DNA of 28,127 bases from IMG/VR virus record IMGVR_UViG_3300031963_000739, positions 1-28,127 of that record; one strand, 5' to 3'. The notes under the pieces were generated by a model, which saw nothing but the letters and a program-made list of their open reading frames with translations, did no database searches and was not told the origin of the DNA. Both the position numbers and the translations under genes were made by a program. Source of the stretch: a virus. Below, in pieces: positions 17,475 through 25,562 of the stretch (position 1 is the first letter of the stretch; each line of letters starts with the position of its first letter).

Positions 17475-19373
17475 TTAAAATAAACTTAATTGATTTGAAT
17501 TAGGTTCTAGAGAGTTAATTTCTTTTCTAATTTTCTCTAGATAGTAATCATAATTAATATCATAATCTTCAAATTGTTTTTCTTCAGCATTTATATATAG
17601 TTTTTGTAACCATCTACCTGCTTCTACTTGTATCTCTCTAAGGTCTTCATTATTCTTTTTAATAATCTTACAACCCTTATTGGATATATAATATCTAATT
17701 GTGTTTTGTAGTTCGTCTAGTGTAAAATTACCAGAAACTATTTCATGTTTGTAAAATTTCCAGTCTCCTTTTATCTTAACACCACCACAAAAATCAAAAA
17801 TGTTTAAATTCTCTGCAATAAACTTTTCAGGTTTAACACCATCTACAAAATAAGCATGCAATGCTTTTGGAATAATTAAGAAACTTTTATTCTTATGTAA
17901 AGCTAGATCTTTATACTCAAATCTACCCTTACATTTAGATTTTCCATCTTCAGTTACAGCAATATAATTGTTTACGTCACCTAATACTAGTTTAGAATAC
18001 TGATCATGTTCAAGTTGTAGGTTAGTTATCTCTTCCCAACGAGCACAGATCTCCATATATTTATCTATATATTCTCTTGGAATCATGGTTTCAAGACCAT
18101 CTGTATTCTGCATTAGAGGTATTGCATTTGGTATTTCTTCACAAATCATCTCATACAACATAGTAAGACTTAGTTGACCATTGATAGTTATACTCATAGT
18201 AAACTGCGGGTCATATAAGAAACTGTTCTCATCATTACTAAGTCCATAAGTTGAATTAAGAATAATCTTATATACATAATTCTTAGGATCTTTCTTTGGA
18301 ATCTTTTTTCTTTCCTCAAAGAACCATTCATATAGTTCACAGAATTCATTTTTAGGTAAATGTGCCGGTGCCCATCCATTTCTAATAGCTAGATTAGGAT
18401 AGAAACTAGTAACATCTGAAGTCATAATAACCATGTCTTCTGTAGCATTATATACTTTGCTAGTTCTAGCACCGTGAATACCACCAAGACCATAATCTGT
18501 TTTAACTCCTTTATATTGAACAGAATATTTAAAACCTCCTTTAGTTTCTCCAGGATATAATATTACGTCCTGAAATTTCTTTAAAAGATTTTGAAATGTA
18601 GCTGTCTTAAATTCAATATAAGGTAAGATTATATCTTTAAATATGATTTGGTTTCTATGAGTTCTCATTTGTCTTAACTCAGCTTTCTTTATACCAGTTT
18701 GTTTACTCAAGAAATGTAGAAACAATTCTTTAGATATTCTTGGTTCAGAGGCTGAGAACAAATCTATATTATACTCCTCTGTTAAAGCTCTCCTCAGATT
18801 AATTTGTTCTTTACTAAGATGCATTATCTGTTTAGTAGATCTTACATCATTAATACAATAACTTACAATATCAGGAATCTGATCTTCTACTACTTCAGTA
18901 GCATGATGTATTGGCATATCTACAATATTCTTCCAATCCATAGTATACTGAATCCATTTAAGACTAGATCTTTTTGCTGGGTTGTCCCAGTGATTAAGTT
19001 TAAATACATCTACTTGTCTAATACTTAAATCTCTTTGACTAAATTCTAGAAACTCTCCTGCATTTTGTCTTGAAATAATATTTTGTGCTTTAGAATATAG
19101 ATATCTTGCAATTTCTTCACCAGACATGCTACATAAGTCTACTTGTTTTCTTAGTATGTATTCAGTTATTTGACTGTCAAATCCAAGACCATTGAAACTT
19201 ACGTGCCATTCATTAAAGTTTTTATTTCTATTTAAGAAATTAACTAGTTCTTCTATATCATTTTTTGCTTTGTGACAGATAAAAATTCTTCTGTCTTTAG
19301 ATTTTACATCTTCAAACACGGCTACAAATAAATTAGCCATTGTTTCATAGTCATGTACCCAATGTGTTTTCAT
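17475..19373 (-). CDS. Family B DNA polymerase with 3'-5' exonuclease and C-terminal clamp-binding motif
   Basis: Replicative DNA polymerase of 632 residues, short for family B. The exonuclease is intact: D8-Y-E10 (Exo I), F-N-G-L-G-F-D66 (Exo II) and Y172-C-I-N-D176 (Exo III). The polymerase domain shows a G-G-I-H-G motif, motif A D320-V-T-S-F-Y325-P, motif B K369-I-I-L-N-S-T-Y376-G, motif C N423-T-D425-G, and a later K-G-R-F-E-Y-K and H-K-N-K-S. Motif C has Asn in place of the usual first Asp of D-T-D; the metal-binding second Asp remains. The C-terminus is Q-L-S-L-F, a canonical bacterial beta-clamp-binding pentapeptide, so the enzyme probably uses the host DnaN clamp. No terminal-protein signature is evident. 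The gene follows a terminator, so a promoter probably lies at about 19374-19415, though none is obvious. The DUF932-like gene follows after one base. Confidence 0.95.
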   Translation of the reverse strand: MKTHWVHDYETMANLFVAVFEDVKSKDRRIFICHKAKNDIEELVNFLNRNKNFNEWHVSFNGLGFDSQITEYILRKQVDLCSMSGEEIARYLYSKAQNIISRQNAGEFLEFSQRDLSIRQVDVFKLNHWDNPAKRSSLKWIQYTMDWKNIVDMPIHHATEVVEDQIPDIVSYCINDVRSTKQIMHLSKEQINLRRALTEEYNIDLFSASEPRISKELFLHFLSKQTGIKKAELRQMRTHRNQIIFKDIILPYIEFKTATFQNLLKKFQDVILYPGETKGGFKYSVQYKGVKTDYGLGGIHGARTSKVYNATEDMVIMTSDVTSFYPNLAIRNGWAPAHLPKNEFCELYEWFFEERKKIPKKDPKNYVYKIILNSTYGLSNDENSFLYDPQFTMSITINGQLSLTMLYEMICEEIPNAIPLMQNTDGLETMIPREYIDKYMEICARWEEITNLQLEHDQYSKLVLGDVNNYIAVTEDGKSKCKGRFEYKDLALHKNKSFLIIPKALHAYFVDGVKPEKFIAENLNIFDFCGGVKIKGDWKFYKHEIVSGNFTLDELQNTIRYYISNKGCKIIKKNNEDLREIQVEAGRWLQKLYINAEEKQFEDYDINYDYYLEKIRKEINSLEPNSNQLSLF

Positions 19374-19410
19374 AAGATTAATTCAGTTAAGCTGTTTCCC
19401 CGTTAAGTAA

Positions 19411-19440
19411 AATAAAAAAGGGTAAGAAGTCTTACCCTTT
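19411..19440 (-). terminator. Intrinsic terminator upstream of the DNA polymerase gene
   Basis: A perfect 10-pair stem (19417-19426 with 19431-19440, AAAGGGTAAG/CTTACCCTTT) has a four-base loop. On the minus strand it is followed by U-rich sequence from the A-rich tract at 19411-19419. It ends the block of four genes from 22715 to 19457. Confidence 0.85.
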
Positions 19441-19456
19441 CTTTTGGATTCTAAAT

Positions 19457-19813
19457 TTAAGCTTTCTCAGGGTTAAGCATAAATTTCTTATAATCAAACT
19501 TCTTTGCATTAACTGCAAAAGTTTTGATTAATTCTTCTATTGCAGATGCATCTTCTACATAAAATTCTTGAAACACTTCAATCTTATGTCTCTCTTGTTT
19601 CATACCTTTTGTACCTGTAACAGCTTGTCCATACTCATCTAGTTTTGGAAGCATATGTAAAGTAGTTTTCCTAATTTTAGAAATAATTACAAATACTTTC
19701 GTTCCCGGATCAAATATACACTCTACATAAGGACAATTTTCTGTAATAGGGATCATTCTGAAAGTTTGTTGGTCTTGCCAACTTGCTTGTAAAAGCAGCA
19801 TTGATTCATTCAT
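19457..19813 (-). CDS. Conserved-looking phage protein of unknown function (118 aa)
   Basis: Encodes 118 residues with no recognised domain. The first 70 residues alternate hydrophobic and polar positions (for example V-F-V-I-I-S-K-I-R-K-T-T-L-H-M), suggesting a beta-rich fold. A charged loop (T-K-G-M-K-Q-E-R-H-K) follows, then a C-terminal helix (E-D-A-S-A-I-E-E-L-I-K-T-F). No signal peptide or membrane segment is visible. It sits last in a block with a nuclease and two other unknowns, directly before a terminator and upstream of the DNA polymerase, so a replication or recombination accessory role is possible but unproven. The ATG at 19813 has an A-rich leader (ACCAACAAAA), consistent with Bacteroidota-type initiation. 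Confidence 0.75.
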   Translation of the reverse strand: MNESMLLLQASWQDQQTFRMIPITENCPYVECIFDPGTKVFVIISKIRKTTLHMLPKLDEYGQAVTGTKGMKQERHKIEVFQEFYVEDASAIEELIKTFAVNAKKFDYKKFMLNPEKA

Positions 19814-19841
19814 TTTTGTTGGTTTTTTAATTTAATACAAA

Positions 19842-20402
19842 TTAATCTAGAATTTTTAAATTTTCCAAATTTACTGTTTCTAACGATAATGTTTCTTTTT
19901 CTAGATCTGGTTTGTTACATAATTCAACAACTTCTCTTAACATACTTTCATCTACATCTAAACATTTTGCATAATCTAGATAAAATCCCTCTGGAAAAAG
20001 ATAGCTTTTCATGTAAACATAATTACTAGATGAAATATCAAAAAAGTTTAAAATCTTCTCTTTAACTTTTAGTGATATTTTACTATATTGACCATTTACA
20101 AAAAATAACCAATCTTCTTTTATATCAGAAAAATCAAATGTATATATTATTTTGTCATGTGTTTTAATATAATCAACCAGTCTATTGTGTTTAAGTAAAA
20201 TTGTTTTCTCAAATCTCATAAATTCTTCATCATCTCTACAATCATATACACAGATTAATTTTGCATCTTCAGGTTTTGTTGTATTCCATGAAAGATATGT
20301 TTCTTCAGGAACTGCACAACTACCTCGTTTAATATTCAAAAGTGGATACAAAAACACTTTTGATTTTTGAAAATACTTTCTGTACACATTTTTAACTGGC
20401 AT
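19842..20402 (-). CDS. Phage protein of unknown function (186 aa)
   Basis: Begins M-P-V-K-N-V-Y-R-K-Y-F-Q-K-S-K-V-F-L-Y-P-L-L, continues with alternating strands and aromatic-rich helices, and ends in an acidic Leu-rich tail (L-S-L-E-T-V-N-L-E-N-L). No catalytic motif, signal peptide or membrane segment is visible. I associate the Y-F-Q-K-S-K-x-F-L-Y-P-L-L opening with conserved unknown proteins of Bacteroidota phages, from memory only. The gene is five bases after the nuclease gene on the same strand and 28 bases before the next gene, so it belongs to the same block. Start choice is clear because no earlier in-frame ATG lies outside the upstream gene. Confidence 0.75.
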   Translation of the reverse strand: MPVKNVYRKYFQKSKVFLYPLLNIKRGSCAVPEETYLSWNTTKPEDAKLICVYDCRDDEEFMRFEKTILLKHNRLVDYIKTHDKIIYTFDFSDIKEDWLFFVNGQYSKISLKVKEKILNFFDISSSNYVYMKSYLFPEGFYLDYAKCLDVDESMLREVVELCNKPDLEKETLSLETVNLENLKILD

Positions 20403-20407
20403 AATAG

Positions 20408-21421
20408 TTATAATTTTATATTACCAACTGCTAAGTCATATGGTAGGTCATATCTTTTGTTTTCATAATGCCATTTGGCAATCTTTAAAACTTCTCCAAA
20501 ATCACTTTTCCATTGACTCATTGTTTCTTTAGAGACCTGAAAAGGATAAACTAAATTGTATTTATCAATTACAATAAAGGTTACTTGAACTTCCCAGTCC
20601 TCTTTGTCTAGTCTGTCTTTCAAGAATTTATCTGAAGCAAGAATAGCATATATTACTCCTTGTATCCAATACTTGTAATAATCTACTGCATCAGGGAAAT
20701 CTTGGATAGACTTACCAGTTGTTTTAAGGTCATTGATAAAAATTATCTTTGCCTCATTATCAACTAAGACATTGTCAAGTACTCCGTGTAAACCAAAAGG
20801 GATTTTGTCATGGTCAACCTTAATGTGCAACTCATTGTAGGTCTCGATGTGTGTGTCTTCCTCAGTTATGTCTAGTGCTAATAGTGTTCTCACATCACTA
20901 TTACTCTTTAGTATTTCAACCTGTGCTTTGCAGCCATCCAAAGTAGGTTGATCAACTATTGATTTGTCTAGACTATTTTTAAGGAATTCAAAATACTCTT
21001 TATGTTCATCAGTAAGCATCTTGTCAAGTCTTTGCTGATCTGTTTTAAGATTCTGATAAAGATTTGCTGTAAGTAGCTGTGTAAGTATATCTTGTGAGTA
21101 GTCTTCCAAAGTTAATGAATTATTTGAATATCCAAGATGTAATCTAAAAATATTGTCAATAATCTTCCTTGGGTTATCACTAGGGAGTTTTCCCGGTAAT
21201 GATAAAAAGTAATCATCATATTTCTCAGGTTCAAATAAAAGGCAGTGCAAGACCCTACCTCCTACAAGGTGAGGGTCTGTACTGTCTTCTCTCTGGTTGA
21301 GCACATAATGATTATAGAATGCTGCAGGAGAATAAAGTAATTTATTCAACCCACTATAACTAAAATAAAATTTGTTTTGATAGAATTTCTCCATCTCATC
21401 AGAACCATTCAAAGCTATCAT
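20408..21421 (-). CDS. PD-(D/E)XK nuclease of the RecE/RecB type
   Basis: Predicted metal-dependent DNA exonuclease. The 337-residue chain shows the RecB-type pattern in order: G54-G-R-V-L-H59 with the following L-L-F-E-P, H212-G-V-L-D216, the core I-N-D231-L-K233, and Q254-x-x-x-Y258. The H, D, D-x-K and Q-x-x-x-Y residues are the lid and active-site signature of RecE C-terminal, RecB and Cas4 nucleases. The G-x-x-L-H...L-x-x-P start is typical of RecE-like members. In a phage it would process DNA ends for recombination or degrade host DNA. Its 5' end overlaps the preceding gene by 23 bases; an alternative ATG at 21394 (M10) lies just past that gene's stop and is equally credible. No SSAP (RecT/Erf-like) partner is recognised in the window. 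Confidence 0.85.
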   Translation of the reverse strand: MIALNGSDEMEKFYQNKFYFSYSGLNKLLYSPAAFYNHYVLNQREDSTDPHLVGGRVLHCLLFEPEKYDDYFLSLPGKLPSDNPRKIIDNIFRLHLGYSNNSLTLEDYSQDILTQLLTANLYQNLKTDQQRLDKMLTDEHKEYFEFLKNSLDKSIVDQPTLDGCKAQVEILKSNSDVRTLLALDITEEDTHIETYNELHIKVDHDKIPFGLHGVLDNVLVDNEAKIIFINDLKTTGKSIQDFPDAVDYYKYWIQGVIYAILASDKFLKDRLDKEDWEVQVTFIVIDKYNLVYPFQVSKETMSQWKSDFGEVLKIAKWHYENKRYDLPYDLAVGNIKL

Positions 21422-22715
21422 CTGGTTTTATTTGATTGTTATTTGTGTTTGTTTCAGGCTCTGGTTTTTCTTCTTCTAATGCTATTAACTCTGACTTGAG
21501 TTCATTTCTCTCAATTCTAGTAAATGCTTCTTCTATATCTTCATCAACAAGTTCTTCTTCCTGTGCAGACTCACTGCACACATCATTAATTTCTTCTAAA
21601 GAATTAAGATCAATAAGGTTTCCATGTATTTCAGGTATCTCAAAACTACCTTCAGGTATAAAATCTGGAATAAGTTCATGAACATAGTTAGTATTGAGTA
21701 GTTTTGAAGTATCTTCATTAAGAGTGATTGTTTTAACTTCAAAATAATCATTACCTCCACTGTTAGCTATTCTTTCACCATAATACTTCATAATAACATT
21801 TACCTTATCTATATCAAGAACATCTTTATCTATAAGAGACTTCATAATGTCATCAATATCAGTATTCATATAATTTTTATTCTTACCTAGAAAACTAAGT
21901 AAAGACTTGAAATTAACATGGTTCTTAGTATGACAGTTACTCATATGATTTGCATATTTCTCAAATAACATCTCAATATAGAGTAAACTATCTATATAAT
22001 TACAATTAGCCATAATTTCCATTGCAAGAATATGATTATCTGAATCTGAGCTCTTGAACATGTCAGAAATTTGCAGGAACATAACCTCATCTATAGTAGC
22101 AGCATCATCACCATTAATATGTTTTAGCAATTTACTTTCATGAAATATATCTAAATTACATATTGTAGGAAATAAGTCTACGTGCTCATCATCTACAGAA
22201 TAAAATAATTTAGAAGATCTTGAAACAGTAGAACTAATATATTTTTTTACAGATGGTAATTCAGAATTTCTTAGTTGATTTGCTGTATGGTAATGTAGAA
22301 TTACTATATCTTCAGTATAAAACTCTAGAGCTTGATTAAGATTATCTTTATAATAATCATCCATTACAAGGTCAGGATCTGCAAGAATATCTCTAAGACC
22401 TTTAGTTTCCATTGTATAGAACCATTTACTAGATGTAATTTTATCTCTAGTATTCTTACCAGCAAAGACATGTGTTGCTTGATTAATATCTCTTACAGTT
22501 TTAATACCATGTTGTAAAGACAAGTCTTTTAGTTTTACCCGGGGAATATTTACACCAGGCAGAAAATAAAGTAAATCTCCTTTTGTAGGAGTATAATCTT
22601 TATCATTTACAGTTAAAACATTACCATCTCTATCAGTACAATATAAAGGTTCTACCTTTAATATTAACTCTTTATCATCTGCCTCTGCTTCATGAATAAA
22701 CAAATATGTTTTCAT
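21399..22715 (-). CDS. Unknown protein with acidic C-terminal tail (438 aa)
   Basis: First gene of its block. Residues 1-130 look globular and beta-rich with F-L-P-G-V-N-I-P-R-V-K and a V-F-A-G-K-N-T-R-D-K-I stretch. Residues 130-330 are mostly helical and include the motif M-F-K-S-S-D-S-D-N227-H228-I-L-A-M-E-I-M-A-N, which is also found in the 138-residue protein encoded at 25146-25562. The last 70 residues are highly acidic and end P-D-D-S-F-E-W-F, loosely like the acidic tip by which SSB recruits partners. No catalytic motif is recognised. It directly precedes and overlaps a PD-(D/E)XK nuclease, so a role as nuclease partner is reasonable inference only. Confidence 0.75.
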   Translation of the reverse strand: MKTYLFIHEAEADDKELILKVEPLYCTDRDGNVLTVNDKDYTPTKGDLLYFLPGVNIPRVKLKDLSLQHGIKTVRDINQATHVFAGKNTRDKITSSKWFYTMETKGLRDILADPDLVMDDYYKDNLNQALEFYTEDIVILHYHTANQLRNSELPSVKKYISSTVSRSSKLFYSVDDEHVDLFPTICNLDIFHESKLLKHINGDDAATIDEVMFLQISDMFKSSDSDNHILAMEIMANCNYIDSLLYIEMLFEKYANHMSNCHTKNHVNFKSLLSFLGKNKNYMNTDIDDIMKSLIDKDVLDIDKVNVIMKYYGERIANSGGNDYFEVKTITLNEDTSKLLNTNYVHELIPDFIPEGSFEIPEIHGNLIDLNSLEEINDVCSESAQEEELVDEDIEEAFTRIERNELKSELIALEEEKPEPETNTNNNQIKPDDSFEWF

Positions 22716-22730
22716 AGATTTTATTTAATA

Positions 22731-22753
22731 AAGGGGAATAAATCATTCCCCTT
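22731..22753 (-). terminator. Hairpin between the AAA+ gene and the 438-residue gene (weak terminator)
   Basis: A 9-pair stem (22731-22739 with 22745-22753, AAGGGGAAT/ATTCCCCTT) has a five-base loop. On the minus strand it is followed by TATTAAATAA rather than a clean U run, so termination may be partial. The stem ends about 15 bases before the next start codon, so it could also affect translation or mark an mRNA processing point. The remaining 94-base spacer shows no other structure. Confidence 0.55.
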
Positions 22754-22809
22754 TTGTGAATAATTTTTGTAATAATGATGTTTGATAAGGAAAAATCTAT
22801 ATCACTAAA

Positions 22810-23979
22810 TTACTTTACAGCCATCTTCACCACGTCTTGATTCATCATGAGCTGACTGAATCGAACTTTGTTTCCATTAACTATCTCTTTGACCATATAA
22901 TATCTAAGGTCATTAGTAAATGCATCACAGTCTGTAGTAAGTTTAGCTATCCTATCAATAATTGGTTTACTTACTGATCCTTTGTCAGCTAAAGTAAGTG
23001 AATAGTTAATTATCCTGGTTGCAATAACACTTGAGATATCAGCACGAAACTCATCATCTTTACCTACTGCATTAGTAAGAGAGTTCATAACATACTGCTC
23101 ATCTTTGGTCAAGATATCTTCAGGACTAATGATTCTATCTAGTTTATTATTAATAAACATAGTAAACATTGAACTAAAATCTGTTCCAACAGAACCTTCA
23201 CCAATCATTTGAATTAATGGTAAGTCTGCCTCAAACTTATCAATAGAACTAATTGCATTAAAGAATGTAGTAATAGATCTTGGATTAACTCTTTGAGTTA
23301 CCAATTCTGGGTGCATCAACATAAAATTAATACATCTACCATCTATGTTTGCTTTCTCTGCCCACTTAGCCCATACATCAGAATCATATTTCATTTCAAC
23401 AGAAATAAATCTAGTCTTTTGAGCTACGTCAAGACTAGTAACATTATAGTCACCATTATCTGGGTTAGTAGTCAAGATAACATGCCAGTTCTTTGGTAAC
23501 TTCCAAGATACATATTCTTGTCTATCTAGAATCTCCATAGTTGCTTGCATAAATCTTGCATCGGCACGAGTATAGTCATCAAGAATTAAAAAACCACCCT
23601 CACCTTTACCCTGAATCCACTCAGGAGCAGCATGTGACATTCTCTTATCTACAACTTTATAACCTTTTGCACTAGCTGCATTTATCTGAGATTCATTAAT
23701 CCAAGTAGTTTTACCTTCTGCATTCTGGATCTGGAATTCTTTAACAGGAAAACCTACTAAATCACCTAATTCTTCCAACTGAGATAAATTCAGTTTTACA
23801 ACTTCCATAGAAAGTTCTTTACCTAACTGCATGATTGCAGAAGTTTTACCAAGACCAGCATCACCCTCAATATTAATTGCCACAGGTACTTTACCTTCAG
23901 CTTGAATATGTTGGTTATTCTTAACCATGTGCTTAATAAAATTCTTTAATTCTTCAACATTTAATTGTACTTGATTCAT
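22810..23979 (-). CDS. MoxR-type AAA+ ATPase
   Basis: A 389-residue AAA+ ATPase. Walker A is G39-D-A-G-L-G-K45-T-S, Walker B is F-L-I-L-D134-D135-Y, sensor 1 is T-T-N172-P-D-N, and A-Q-K-T-R190-F fits the MoxR arginine-finger position. V-N-P-R-S-I-T is a plausible sensor 2. A lid domain follows. MoxR ATPases act as chaperones with a VWA-domain partner, remodelling or loading metal into target complexes. Exactly such a partner lies ten bases upstream (23990-25171), so the two probably form a functional pair. The ATG has an A-rich leader (AAAAAAAAGATT). It is the last gene of the primase-led block, and a hairpin follows. Confidence 0.9.
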   Translation of the reverse strand: MNQVQLNVEELKNFIKHMVKNNQHIQAEGKVPVAINIEGDAGLGKTSAIMQLGKELSMEVVKLNLSQLEELGDLVGFPVKEFQIQNAEGKTTWINESQINAASAKGYKVVDKRMSHAAPEWIQGKGEGGFLILDDYTRADARFMQATMEILDRQEYVSWKLPKNWHVILTTNPDNGDYNVTSLDVAQKTRFISVEMKYDSDVWAKWAEKANIDGRCINFMLMHPELVTQRVNPRSITTFFNAISSIDKFEADLPLIQMIGEGSVGTDFSSMFTMFINNKLDRIISPEDILTKDEQYVMNSLTNAVGKDDEFRADISSVIATRIINYSLTLADKGSVSKPIIDRIAKLTTDCDAFTNDLRYYMVKEIVNGNKVRFSQLMMNQDVVKMAVK

Positions 23980-23989
23980 AATCTTTTTT

Positions 23990-25171
23990 TTATAATTCTA
24001 ATTTAATAACTCTACCTGGTAATTCTTCATTCATATATGATCTTTCAGATAAAACCCACAAAGTATTACCTTTAGGTTTTACTCTTGTATAACACTCACC
24101 ATCAGTAAAATACACCAGGCTAGTATATTTTTTCAGATTAGCATTAAAATATTCTAGGACAGGGTCAAATTCAGTTCCACCCCTACCTTGTACAGCCATT
24201 TCAAATTTACCTTTGTAAGGTTCAATTGATCTAATAGTTGTATCACATTGTATTACAGTAATATCAACCCCGCACTTATAGATATGATAAATTTCACTCA
24301 TAAATTCTTGAAGCTCATTATCACTTACAGATCCTGAAGTATCAATAGCCAACAACATATGTTGTCTCATTTTTACTTTTAGACCGGGGTTATCACTAAA
24401 TCTGCGGTTCTCTTTTCTTCTGATTTTCTTAGTAAATACTTTTGTACTTACCCCAGTAAATCTTCTAATATAACCCCGCCAATTAAATTTAGGTTTAACA
24501 ATCTCTTCAATAATAATTACTCCTTCAATTTCTCCAGGAACAGTACCTCTTTTCTTAATAGTTTGTTCTTTAGCATCACTAAGAACTTTCTGTAATTGTT
24601 TTTCAATTAACTTTTTCTCAGCTTCAGTCATATCTTCAAACTCTTCCCATGTAGCATGATCATCTGTTTCACCATTTTCTATAGCATCTAACAAATTATC
24701 CATAGGTGCATTACCACAAGTACCATTTTGATTTTTCTTATCTTGAAGTTCTTTTAACTTGTCATAGTAATATCTACAACCAGCTTTTTTGTCAAGATTT
24801 AGTTCAGCATAATTATCAATGTCAATACCACCATCGGGTAGATATTCTTTAGATATATACTGATTGATCTCCATATCCATTGCAACATTTGCAAGTCTCT
24901 TATCACTAAACTTAAAGAAAGTAGTAAGATGTCCAAATGCAATATGTAACAATTCATGTTTTAATAATCCAAGTCTGTGGTTATCACTTAAAGATTCCCA
25001 AAACTCAGGATTAATAGCAAGCTGATAATTAATACCATTCTTGCTAACTCCGGCAGTAGGAACTTTCTGACCCCAGACTTTATTTAGAGCAATAAGAAAG
25101 AACCCATAGTAGGGCTCTTTCAACATTAGCTCTTTACCAATTTTACTAAGACTCTCTTGTCTGTCCATCAT
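23990..25171 (-). CDS. VWA-domain protein with N-terminal metallopeptidase-like domain (DUF2201 type)
   Basis: A 393-residue protein in two parts. The N-terminal domain has L-K-H72-E73-L-L-H76-I-A-F-G-H and, 23 residues on, A-N-V-A-M-D99-M-E-I-N, the HExxH-plus-Asp layout of the putative metallopeptidase domain of DUF2201 proteins. After a charged, helical linker (140-230) comes a VWA domain with a complete MIDAS: D277-T-S279-G-S281, T333 in G-G-T-E-F-D and D357 in F-T-D-G-E. The VWA part binds Mg and presumably a target protein. The downstream MoxR-type ATPase is its expected partner. The 5' end overlaps the upstream gene by 26 bases, indicating translational coupling. Whether the protease-like site is active is unknown. 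Confidence 0.88.
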   Translation of the reverse strand: MMDRQESLSKIGKELMLKEPYYGFFLIALNKVWGQKVPTAGVSKNGINYQLAINPEFWESLSDNHRLGLLKHELLHIAFGHLTTFFKFSDKRLANVAMDMEINQYISKEYLPDGGIDIDNYAELNLDKKAGCRYYYDKLKELQDKKNQNGTCGNAPMDNLLDAIENGETDDHATWEEFEDMTEAEKKLIEKQLQKVLSDAKEQTIKKRGTVPGEIEGVIIIEEIVKPKFNWRGYIRRFTGVSTKVFTKKIRRKENRRFSDNPGLKVKMRQHMLLAIDTSGSVSDNELQEFMSEIYHIYKCGVDITVIQCDTTIRSIEPYKGKFEMAVQGRGGTEFDPVLEYFNANLKKYTSLVYFTDGECYTRVKPKGNTLWVLSERSYMNEELPGRVIKLEL

Positions 25172-25562
25172 CTTTAAATTTAATGTTTATCTCAAATTTG
25201 TCTGTAGGATAGCCAATAGACTCTAACATCCTTGACATATCTCTAATAAAGAATTCCATAAATAGCTCAACCGAAGCTTTAGAACCTCTGTGTTTTGTAA
25301 TCAGACTTAATGTTTTAGGACTACTAAGTGGAGTTTCTGGTTTGATATCTAACAACTTAGTTGCTATCTTTTTACAGTTAATCATCCAGTTTTCCATAGT
25401 GTGCCCACCAAACTTATAGAGAACCAATAATTCTCCTACATATTTATCAAAATCAACATTCTTTAGAGATTGAAATGCTATAGTATGATTATCTGCATCC
25501 TCAGATTGCAACATCATCATTAAATTTCTTGTCTCATCTTTATCAAAAATCATCTTTTTCAT
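25146..25562 (-). CDS. Unknown protein sharing a DxDNH motif with the 438-residue protein (138 aa)
   Basis: A 138-residue helical protein with no recognised domain. Residues 15-55 contain M-L-Q-S-E-D-A-D25... (D22-A-D-N-H26 then I-A-F-Q-S-L-K-N), strikingly like the segment at residues 219-237 of the protein encoded at 21399-22715. The C-terminal half (K-H-R-G-S-K-A-S-V-E-L-F-M-E-F-F-I-R-D-M) is a long amphipathic helix. The start codon overlaps the stop of the DUF6915-like gene by one base (TGATG) and the 3' end overlaps the VWA gene by 26 bases. Its stop is TAG, the only one in the window, and is followed at once by an in-frame TAA. Position between the VWA protein and two DUF proteins suggests joint function. 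Confidence 0.75.
   Translation of the reverse strand: MKKMIFDKDETRNLMMMLQSEDADNHTIAFQSLKNVDFDKYVGELLVLYKFGGHTMENWMINCKKIATKLLDIKPETPLSSPKTLSLITKHRGSKASVELFMEFFIRDMSRMLESIGYPTDKFEINIKFKDDGQTRES

Noticed and set aside
21436-21681. Ser-rich plus-strand open frame opposite the 438-residue gene
   Set aside because: Same artefact: antisense of an acidic tail, with no upstream signal.
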